Assembly: GCF_024753215.1 (NCBI RefSeq)
Contig: NZ_JANUGV010000010.1
Location: 19,885 to 83,884 of the forward strand
Direction of reading: 5' to 3'
Length of the DNA stretch: 64,000 nt
From: Massilia solisilvae
Lineage (GTDB): Bacteria; Pseudomonadota; Gammaproteobacteria; Burkholderiales; Burkholderiaceae_D
The notes beneath the pieces are model-generated. The model saw only the letters and a list, made by a program, of their open reading frames with translations, searched no databases and was not told the DNA's origin. Position numbers and translations under genes: made by a program. This document shows, piece by piece, positions 15,481-22,778 of the stretch (positions are counted from its first letter, which is position 1; each line of letters starts with the position of its first letter).

Positions 15481-18400
15481 CACCGGCCTCCCGCGCCCAG
15501 GCTGGCCACGGCCGGCGCGGGCGCGCCATGGCCGACGATCGTTTCGGGCAGGCGCAAGCCCTTGAAGCCGCGCGCCTGCGTCTCGCCGTTGCCGTTCACG
15601 TCCGGGCTGCTCACCTTCTTCAGGTTGATCGCCACGGCGACGTTGTTGCCGGACCAGCGCAGCTCGAACACGTTGTCTCCCTTGTTTTTCCTGGCCGCCG
15701 CCTCGATCATGCGTTGCAGGCCGAACTCGCCCGGCTGGTTCAGCAGCTCGACGGTGCGCCCGTCAAAGGTCACGGCGCTGATGCGCGCCCCGTTCACGCC
15801 TTGCGGGCCGGGGTGCACCATCGTGGTCCAGGCGGGCGGCGTGTTCCGGTAGCGCAGCTGCTGGCCGTCGATCTCGATCGTGTACTCGGTGGTGCCGGGC
15901 GCGGGCAGCGGCTGCACCTGGAACACGGTCTGCGGCGCGCCGCCGGCGGCCACGCCGTTGGACGACAGCGGCGCCACCCAACCGGGGAAACCGCTCACCA
16001 CCTGCGGCGAGAGCGTGATGCCGATGTCAGCCCAGGTGCGCGATGTGAGCACGTCGCCGCGCCGCACCACCAGCGGACCCATCAAGGTATTGACGAACTT
16101 GGCCACCACGCCATCCGGCCCGAAGAACTGGCCGATCTCGGCGTTGGTCGCTTCCACCCTGGAGGCGGCACTGAACGGGTACTTGCCGGCCAGCGTCTTC
16201 TGGAACGGTTCGGCCACCTGTACCTGCCAGGTCTTGTTGATCTCGGCCTCGGACGGCAGCACGATCATCGAGAAGGTCTGCACCAGCGGCCGCACCAGCA
16301 GCGGACGCAGCGCCTGTTTCTGGCTGTCGCTCATCCCGGTCAGCATCTGCTCGTCCACATATTTCAGGGCGTCGGCCAGCTCCGAACCGGTGCCTTCGAG
16401 CGTTTGCTGCATCAGCTGCTTGGCGCCGGGGCCGGGGTCGCCCTGGTTTTTCAGCTGGTTCAGCCGGGTGCGCAGGCGCGACAGGGCGTCGAGGTAGCCG
16501 GTCATCAGCGAGGCTTCCTTCTCGCGGGCGCCCACCAGCCGCGCGACGCCGGAGAACTCGCGTCCGATCACGCCCAGCACTGGCGCCGCGCCCGGCTGCA
16601 TGCCGCCGGGCCCTACCGGACCGACCGCGTCGGCCAGCGTGCGCGCGTCGCTCGGGGCGCGGCGCAGGATCACTTCCTTGAACCATCCAGCCAGCCCGCG
16701 CTCGACCTTGCCCAGCTCGCGCGGCACGCCCGGGTTGTCCCACGAGGTCTGGTCGTAGATCACCTTCAGCAGCCTGGCGATGGGCGAGGTTTGCGGGTCG
16801 CCCAGCCGGTTCATCGCCTGCACGCTGGCGTCAAAGCCATTGAGGTCGGCAACGGTCACGCCCTGCACGAATTTGCTCCACTCCTTCGCGTACTCGGCCT
16901 TGTACATGTCGGTGAGGGTCTTCTGGATCTGCTCGGGGCTGCCTTCGAGCGTGAGGTCGTCATGGGTCGAGGTCTTGAGCACCCAGTCGTTGCTCTGCAG
17001 GTCCTTGTTGGCGGCCTCGCGGATCGCGCCCTGCACGTACTTTTCCCAGGCTTCACGGGTGAAGGCGCCGCTTACCGCATAGCTGCCCGCGACCAGCCCC
17101 TTGTCCTGGTCGCCCACTACCTGGGCTACCGTCACGCCGGTAAAGCGCACCGCGGCGCGGGTCTTGATGTCGGCGTACACGCGCTCGCGCGCGGGCGTGC
17201 CGCGCACCACGTGGCGCAGGTTCTCGCGCGCGGTGTCGAGCAGGCCCAGTTTGAGCGTGATCTGGGGCCAGGCCTGGTCGTGAATCTGCGATACGTAAAA
17301 GGTCATCTGGCGCTCGGCGCTGCGCACCATCTGCTCGTGCGGCATGGCGCCGCGGTTCTGCTCGAGCCAGACGCGCCAGTAGCGGGTCAGCTGGTCGTTC
17401 AGGTGGCCCGGCTCGGCGCGCGATTTTTCGCCCAACATCAGGTAGGTCTTGAGCGCGTTGTAGGCGTCGCCCACGTTGGTCGGAGACACGTCCTGGTACG
17501 GCTGCCCCGGCACCGACGGCGGCGACGCCTGCGAGTTCGGGTCAAGCTGCGCGGCGTTGGCGTTCATCTCGCCGAGCATGGCTTCCAGGCCGGCGGCGAC
17601 CGGCATCACCATCACTTCGCGCATGCCGGCAAAGTATTCGTCGCGCAGCTTGCGATCGAGCTCGTCGCCCTGGTACAGGCCGAACGAGAGCGCGAGCGGC
17701 TGGTCGTTGCGGTACTTCGCCAGCTGCATGATGCGGTCCTGCAGGATGTCGAGCGCTTCCAGCCGCGACTGCAGATCAACGCGCCTCTCCTGCAGCTTGA
17801 CCACCCGGTCCAGGTCCCTTTGCACGTCGGCGATGAGCTGACGGTTGCCGGACCAGGACCAGGTCCAGCCGCCGAGCGCGACGCCGAAGGCGATGGCGCC
17901 GGCGAAGAACAGGCCGTATTTCAGGCGCGCCGCGGTCGGGCTGGTGTAGCGCTTGACGAGGTCCTTGTCGGCGAAGATCACCTTGCGGAACAGGTCGAGC
18001 AGGAAGTAGCCGGTCTGCTCGCCCTCGCGCGCTTCGCCCGCCTGCTCCGCCGGTGGCAGCTCGAGGTCGAAGCGCCCGGCCACGCGCTTGGATGCGAGGT
18101 CCTGCACCGCGCCCTCCTGCAACGCGCTGGTGAAGTAGAAGCCGCGGAACACCGGCTTGAACTGGTAAGTGTTTTCCTCGAACAGGGTGGCCAGGAAGGC
18201 GCGCAGCTGGCTCTTGAGCGACGCGAATTCGACCGGGAAGGTGAATACGCCCGGGCGCATGCGCGCGCTGCGGTTGCCGGCCATGGTCGCCACGCTCATC
18301 TCTTTCAGGCCCTGTTGCAGCTCGTCGAACTGCTGGTCGAAGAAGGCCAGCACGTCCTGCGGCGTGCTGCGGCGGTTGTAGCGCAGGGTGGCGCCCCACA

Positions 18401-19223
18401 CGCGGTCGCGCTCGGCGCGCTCGCTGCCTTCGAAAAAGTCGGAAAAGCCGGCGATCAGGTCGGCCTTGGTGAAGACGACGTACACGGGGGCGTACACGCC
18501 CAGGCGCTCGGTCAGTTCCTGCACCCGCGTGCGCAGGCTGCGCGCCAGCTCCATCGAGGCGTAGGCCGGACCGGTGGCCAGTTCGGCCACGCTGACGGCG
18601 ATGAGGATGCCATTGATCGGCGCGCGCCGCCGGTGCTTGCGCAGCAGGTCGAGAAAGCCAAACCATTCGGTGCGGTCGCCTTCGAGCACCGAATAGCGGC
18701 CGGCGGTATCGAGCAGGATGCCATCGGTGGTGAAGAACCAGTCGCAGTTGCGGGTGCCGCCCACGCCCTGCACTGCCTTGCTGCCCGGGATAGGAAAGGT
18801 CAGGCCCGAATGCGCGATGGCGCTGCTCTTGCCGGCCGACGGGTTGCCGATGATCATGTACCACGGCAGCTCGTAGAGGGCCGCAGCGCCGCGCGTGAGC
18901 CCGAGCTTGGAGGTCTTGATGGTGTTGATCGCCTCTAACATCGCCTTGCGCAGCACCGCCACCTCGCTCCTGCCCTGCCCCTGGCCGTTGCCGTCGGCGG
19001 CGACGATGCTCTCGCCCAATCTGGCCGCCGCCCGCTTGCGCCACTGGCGCCGCGCCAGCCAGAACACGCCCCAGCACGCAAGCAGTGCGAGCGCAGCGAT
19101 CAGCGCCCAGATCAGCGCGATTTCAAACGTATCGGCGATCAGGAACAGGAATAGCGCGAAGGCGGAAATGCCGATCACGGCCAGCACGCGGCTGTCGGTC
19201 AGGAACTGCCAGAGTCGGGCCAT
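15480..19223 (-). CDS. tssM: T6SS inner-membrane protein TssM (IcmF)
   Basis: A 1247-residue IcmF-family protein that spans the envelope in the T6SS membrane complex. Two N-terminal membrane helices (about 10-60), a cytoplasmic NTPase-like domain with Walker A GNPSAGKSS (about residues 126-134) and DTAGRYSV, a third membrane helix near 440 (LFFAGAIAFGVALGGWTWSW), and a long periplasmic region that would bind TssJ. Length is within the usual 1,100-1,300. It is first in the tssM-tagF-ompA operon; no good ribosome site is visible before the ATG. Confidence 0.95.
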   Translation of the reverse strand: MARLWQFLTDSRVLAVIGISAFALFLFLIADTFEIALIWALIAALALLACWGVFWLARRQWRKRAAARLGESIVAADGNGQGQGRSEVAVLRKAMLEAINTIKTSKLGLTRGAAALYELPWYMIIGNPSAGKSSAIAHSGLTFPIPGSKAVQGVGGTRNCDWFFTTDGILLDTAGRYSVLEGDRTEWFGFLDLLRKHRRRAPINGILIAVSVAELATGPAYASMELARSLRTRVQELTERLGVYAPVYVVFTKADLIAGFSDFFEGSERAERDRVWGATLRYNRRSTPQDVLAFFDQQFDELQQGLKEMSVATMAGNRSARMRPGVFTFPVEFASLKSQLRAFLATLFEENTYQFKPVFRGFYFTSALQEGAVQDLASKRVAGRFDLELPPAEQAGEAREGEQTGYFLLDLFRKVIFADKDLVKRYTSPTAARLKYGLFFAGAIAFGVALGGWTWSWSGNRQLIADVQRDLDRVVKLQERRVDLQSRLEALDILQDRIMQLAKYRNDQPLALSFGLYQGDELDRKLRDEYFAGMREVMVMPVAAGLEAMLGEMNANAAQLDPNSQASPPSVPGQPYQDVSPTNVGDAYNALKTYLMLGEKSRAEPGHLNDQLTRYWRVWLEQNRGAMPHEQMVRSAERQMTFYVSQIHDQAWPQITLKLGLLDTARENLRHVVRGTPARERVYADIKTRAAVRFTGVTVAQVVGDQDKGLVAGSYAVSGAFTREAWEKYVQGAIREAANKDLQSNDWVLKTSTHDDLTLEGSPEQIQKTLTDMYKAEYAKEWSKFVQGVTVADLNGFDASVQAMNRLGDPQTSPIARLLKVIYDQTSWDNPGVPRELGKVERGLAGWFKEVILRRAPSDARTLADAVGPVGPGGMQPGAAPVLGVIGREFSGVARLVGAREKEASLMTGYLDALSRLRTRLNQLKNQGDPGPGAKQLMQQTLEGTGSELADALKYVDEQMLTGMSDSQKQALRPLLVRPLVQTFSMIVLPSEAEINKTWQVQVAEPFQKTLAGKYPFSAASRVEATNAEIGQFFGPDGVVAKFVNTLMGPLVVRRGDVLTSRTWADIGITLSPQVVSGFPGWVAPLSSNGVAAGGAPQTVFQVQPLPAPGTTEYTIEIDGQQLRYRNTPPAWTTMVHPGPQGVNGARISAVTFDGRTVELLNQPGEFGLQRMIEAAARKNKGDNVFELRWSGNNVAVAINLKKVSSPDVNGNGETQARGFKGLRLPETIVGHGAPAPAVASLGAGGR

Positions 19224-19328
19224 AGGGAAGGCTTGCGGTAGTTGGAGGGGAAAAGTCTCGCAGGCAATGTTGGCACCATTCGGTGTCGCATAATTTGACA
19301 GGTCACAAGATTTCGCGGGAGCCGCCGG

Positions 19329-20165
19329 TCACCCGGGGCGCCGCATCGCGCCGCGCAGACGCAGCTCGGTGTGGCCGAGGTCCGTCATGGTCCAGCGCCC
19401 GCCCCAGGTCAGGCCGAGCGATTCGGCCACCTGACCATAGAGCCGGTAGCCACGCATGGCCCAGGGATCTTTTTCCGAAATCACAAGTTTGCCGTCGCGC
19501 CAGAAGGCGCAGTCGGCGGCCAGGCCGTACTGGTGCCAGCTCTGCCAGGCGCGCGCGTTGGTGACCTGGCTGCCCATTTTGGCCAGCATGTCCTGCCGGG
19601 ACGGACTGCGATAGCCTTCCAGCAGCGCCATCTCGTAGCCGTGCTGTTCGCGCATGATGCGAAATGCCAGCAGCAGGCGCTGGCTGAATTCCGGGTGCAG
19701 CAGGCCCCAGTTGCGGCTGGCGTCGGCCAGCATCGGGCGCACCAGTTCGACCTCGGGCGTGCTGAAGGCGAGCGGCGGCAGCGCCACCGGCGGCACCAGA
19801 TGCTCGCCCTTGAGGAGGGCGGCGACCTTGGCGTCAGGCAACGGCTCGGTCGGACCGGCGTCTGGCAGCATCGCCGGGCTGCGCAGGACCAGTGCCAGCA
19901 AGGGCGGGATGGCGACCACCGGCCCCCCGATCGCGAACATGACGCGGTGGCGGCGTAGGTATTTGAAGGCAGCCCTGGCGGCGCCGCGCAGGCCGCGCCG
20001 CCAATCCACGCGAACCTGCGGGCGCCAGGCCCACTGGCGCTGTCCGGCACGCTGCGCGATCGACACCAGGCGGGCATGCATCAGCTCGCGCGCGGTGGGG
20101 AAAACGAACAATCCAATGACGCAGCACACCACACAAAAGTAGAGAAGTGCGATCAAGATCAGCAT
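19329..20165 (-). CDS. tagX: Membrane-anchored M15-type peptidase, TagX-like
   Basis: A 278-residue protein with an N-terminal membrane helix (LILIALLYFCVVCCVIGLFVF), a basic stretch, a second hydrophobic helix (about 78-98) and a C-terminal VanY/M15_4 domain carrying the zinc motifs SxHxxGxAxD (SWHQYGLAADCAF, about residue 205) and DLGHTEL (about residue 260). TagX of Acinetobacter is an L,D-endopeptidase of this kind needed to open the wall for T6SS assembly. Start 20165 has GGGGA upstream; an upstream ATG would add about 19 residues. It is 105 nt upstream of tssM in the same direction. The TagX identity is inferred from domain and location. Confidence 0.77.
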   Translation of the reverse strand: MLILIALLYFCVVCCVIGLFVFPTARELMHARLVSIAQRAGQRQWAWRPQVRVDWRRGLRGAARAAFKYLRRHRVMFAIGGPVVAIPPLLALVLRSPAMLPDAGPTEPLPDAKVAALLKGEHLVPPVALPPLAFSTPEVELVRPMLADASRNWGLLHPEFSQRLLLAFRIMREQHGYEMALLEGYRSPSRQDMLAKMGSQVTNARAWQSWHQYGLAADCAFWRDGKLVISEKDPWAMRGYRLYGQVAESLGLTWGGRWTMTDLGHTELRLRGAMRRPG

Positions 20166-20223
20166 GGGATTCCCCAGATTGTTTCTAATCAGAACTGGAA
20201 GCATCATCTTAGGAGCCTGCACC

Positions 20224-21027
20224 GTGCGCCCTTCAGACGAAAATCAACACTCCACGCGACCAAACCTGATGTCTTCGCCGCGGCGTGGCGGTAACGACGA
20301 AAGCATTCTCGCGATGCTCGAGCGCGACGGCATGCGCGGGCTTGGGCGGGGTCCGGCGTCGCCGGCGCGGCTGGGGTGGTACGTGGGCGGCGCGGCGCTG
20401 GCGGCGTGCCTGGTCGGAACGCTGATCTGGCTGGCGCGCGACAACACCGGGCTGCCCCCGGGCGAACCGGTGGCGCAAGCGTCCACGGTGGAGACCACGC
20501 CCGCGCGCGGCGAGAGCGACGGGCAGCACGCAGCGATCATCGACGAGGCACGGCCGGCGTTGGCGCTCCAGGATGAGCCGCCGCTGGTGCTGCTGTCGCC
20601 CCCCGCCCAGTCCAGCGCCGAGGAGGCGCCGCGGCCCACCCACGCAGCCGTGGTGGTGGACGAGACGGCGGGCGTGCCGAAGCAGGCCGCAGTCCCCGAG
20701 GCGGCCCCCAAACCGGTCGCGGCGCTGATCGAGCAGCCGGCCGCCAGACACGAGGCGGTCGCGGCGGTGCCGGTGCCCAGGGTACCCGAACCGAAGCGCC
20801 CGGCCAGGGCCGGCCAGCGCCCGCGGGCCGGCAAGCTGGCACTCGCCCAGCACGGCAAGCCCCCGGCCCGGCCGAAAAAGCCTGCAGCCGCGGCGCAACC
20901 GGGAAATGCGCCGGTGGACAGCGACGTCGCGCTGATCTCGGCGGTCATCCAGCACTCGGCCAAACACAACGACGGCGGCTGCGAAGCCGAGGCCGGATGT
21001 GCCGCAAAAGCCACGGCTGAGCCTTGA
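20224..21027 (+). CDS. Single-pass membrane protein with Pro/Ala-rich extracytoplasmic region, unknown function
   Basis: A 267-residue protein: a cytoplasmic N-terminal ~65 residues (with a GGNDESILAMLERDG segment), one membrane helix (LGWYVGGAALAACLVGTLIWL), then about 180 residues of low-complexity Ala/Pro/Glu/Lys-rich sequence with a short C-terminal piece containing two cysteines (GCEAEAGC). GTG 20224 is chosen as start because AGGAG lies at 7-nt spacing; an upstream ATG at 20164 lacks this. The layout recalls periplasm-spanning proteins (TonB or SPOR type) without their C-terminal domains. It is divergent from the tagX-like gene. Family not recognised. Confidence 0.6.
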   Translation: MRPSDENQHSTRPNLMSSPRRGGNDESILAMLERDGMRGLGRGPASPARLGWYVGGAALAACLVGTLIWLARDNTGLPPGEPVAQASTVETTPARGESDGQHAAIIDEARPALALQDEPPLVLLSPPAQSSAEEAPRPTHAAVVVDETAGVPKQAAVPEAAPKPVAALIEQPAARHEAVAAVPVPRVPEPKRPARAGQRPRAGKLALAQHGKPPARPKKPAAAAQPGNAPVDSDVALISAVIQHSAKHNDGGCEAEAGCAAKATAEP

Positions 21028-21096
21028 TCGCAGGGCAAAACCACATCGAACGGTCGAGCCACGGCGAATCCTCTGGGTAGGCGGGCCCTGAAACGT

Positions 21097-21118
21097 TATA
21101 CTGTACAAAAGCACAGTG
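21097..21118 (+). promoter_or_regulatory. LexA (SOS) box overlapping a -10 element
   Basis: CTGT (21101-21104), 8 nt, ACAG (21113-21116), within TACTGTACAAAAGCACAGTG, matches the CTGT-N8-ACAG LexA consensus. It overlaps a TATACT -10 (21097-21102) and lies 14 bp before the FAN1-like gene. LexA bound here would block transcription of the repair operon until DNA damage. Confidence 0.78.
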
Positions 21119-21131
21119 TAGCGTTTCAATA

Positions 21132-22778
21132 ATGATCAGGATCCTGGAAAACGAGTTTTACTATCTGGACAATTTCCAGCGTGTCCTGGACTGGATCGCC
21201 CTGCGTTACGACGACCTGCTGGTCGAGGATGAACGGGCGTTCATCGCCGCCTTCCCCGCACTGCCCCGCCCTGCCCGCGCGCTGTTCGTGCGCATGGTCA
21301 TGCGCAAAGGCGAGCTGTTCCGGGCGAGCAAACTGAACTATGCGGAGATCGGCTGTCCGGTCGAGGCGGCGCGCCACCTGCTGCCCACGGGCTGGGTCGA
21401 GCTCGACCCCGTGCTGGGGCTGGAAGAACTGTTCGAGCTGCTGTCCAAGCCCGAGATCGCGCTCGTGTTCCAGCTGACGCTGCACCAGAAAGGCGCGCGG
21501 AAGGCCGAGCAACTGGCGTCCCTGCGGCCGGACTTTGCGGACAGCCGCCCGTTTTCTGCCTGGTACCGCGATTGTCCGGACACGGCGCTGCGTATCGTCG
21601 CCAAACCGTTGTGCGACCGGCTGCGGCTGATCTTCTTTGGCAACCTGCGCCAGGACTGGACCGAGTTCGTGCTGTCGGACCTGGGCATCTACCGCTTCGA
21701 GCAAGTCGAGTTTTCGCAGGCGTCGCGCGGGTTTCGCAGCCGGCGCGACATCGACCTGTATTTGCAGCTGCATGCCTGCCGCGAGCGGTTCGAGGGCGGC
21801 GAATCCCCGGATACGATCGTCCCCGACCTGCCCCCGCCGGCGCCGGACAACGAGTGGATCGACGGGCGGCGCGAAAAGCTGCTGTTCAAGATTGGCCAGC
21901 ACTACGAGAAACAACACGACTTCGAGCGCGCACACGCGGTGTACGTGGCCTGCCGCTTTCCCGGCGCGCGCGGGCGGGCCATCCGGGTGCTGGAAAAGGA
22001 CGGGCAGTATGCCCAGGCCCACGCGCTGCTGCTCAAGGCGCAGGACGCGCCGGAAAGCGACGCCGAACGCCAGCACCTGCTGCGCATCGGTCCGCGCCTT
22101 GCGCGCAAGCTCGGGCATGTGCGCACCAGGGCGCGCCGTGCCGCCCCGGCCGAGCGGATCGACCTGTGCCTGCCAATGCCCTCCGGCGACCGGTGGGTGG
22201 AAGGCGTGGTGCGCGACCATCTCGCGTGCACCGAGGCGCCCGTGTTCTACGTCGAGAACGCGCTCGCCAACGCGCTGTTCGGGCTGCTCTGCTGGCGCGC
22301 GATCTTCAGTGCGATCCCGGGCGCGTTCTTCCATCCGTTTCACCGCGCGCCGGCCGACCTGCACAGCCCCGACTTCTACCAGCGCCGCGCGCGCGAGTTC
22401 GACGCCTGCCTGGCCGAACTGGACGACGGCCGCTACCGCGACACCATCCGCCGCCACTTTGCCGAGAAAGCGGGCATCCAGTCCCCGTTCCTGCTCTGGG
22501 ACTACCTGGACGAGGCGCTGATCGGACTCGCGCTCGACTGCATTCCGGCCGTGCACCTGAAGCGCTGGTGCGAGCGCATCCTGCACGACGTGAAGGCCAA
22601 CCGCAGCGGCTTTCCCGACCTGATCCAGTTCTGGCCGTCCGAGCGGCGCTACCGCATGATCGAGGTGAAGGGTCCGGGCGACCGTCTGCAGGACAACCAG
22701 CTGCGCTGGATCGACTACTGCGCCACGCACCAGATGCCGGTGGCGGTGTGCTACCTGCAGTGGGAACAGAACGCTTGA
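21132..22778 (+). CDS. FAN1-like VRR-NUC structure-specific nuclease
   Basis: A 548-residue protein of the bacterial FAN1 type. A helical N-terminal region (LDWIALRYDDLLVEDERAFI, FVRMVMRKGELFR), a TPR-like middle (FKIGQHYEKQHDFERAHAVYVACRFPGARGR) and a C-terminal VRR-NUC PD-(D/E)XK domain with GFPDLIQFW (D near 495) and RMIEVKGPGDRLQDNQ (E-x-K). FAN1 enzymes cut 5' flaps and help unhook interstrand crosslinks. It overlaps the downstream helicase gene (TTGA) and lies behind a LexA box, so SOS control and joint action with the helicase are expected. Confidence 0.87.
   Translation: MIRILENEFYYLDNFQRVLDWIALRYDDLLVEDERAFIAAFPALPRPARALFVRMVMRKGELFRASKLNYAEIGCPVEAARHLLPTGWVELDPVLGLEELFELLSKPEIALVFQLTLHQKGARKAEQLASLRPDFADSRPFSAWYRDCPDTALRIVAKPLCDRLRLIFFGNLRQDWTEFVLSDLGIYRFEQVEFSQASRGFRSRRDIDLYLQLHACRERFEGGESPDTIVPDLPPPAPDNEWIDGRREKLLFKIGQHYEKQHDFERAHAVYVACRFPGARGRAIRVLEKDGQYAQAHALLLKAQDAPESDAERQHLLRIGPRLARKLGHVRTRARRAAPAERIDLCLPMPSGDRWVEGVVRDHLACTEAPVFYVENALANALFGLLCWRAIFSAIPGAFFHPFHRAPADLHSPDFYQRRAREFDACLAELDDGRYRDTIRRHFAEKAGIQSPFLLWDYLDEALIGLALDCIPAVHLKRWCERILHDVKANRSGFPDLIQFWPSERRYRMIEVKGPGDRLQDNQLRWIDYCATHQMPVAVCYLQWEQNA

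Noticed and set aside
15528..18938. Rightward open frame of 1136 codons opposite tssM
   Set aside because: Antisense to an unmistakable TssM, with biased composition and no ribosome site.
19261..19310. Sigma-54-like TGGCAC before tssM
   Set aside because: The matching -12 GC element is not at the required 10-bp spacing.
21572..22774. N-terminal extension of the helicase into the FAN1-like gene
   Set aside because: The extra 401 codons are out of frame within a well-supported gene; the TTG at 22775 gives the usual 4-nt overlap.
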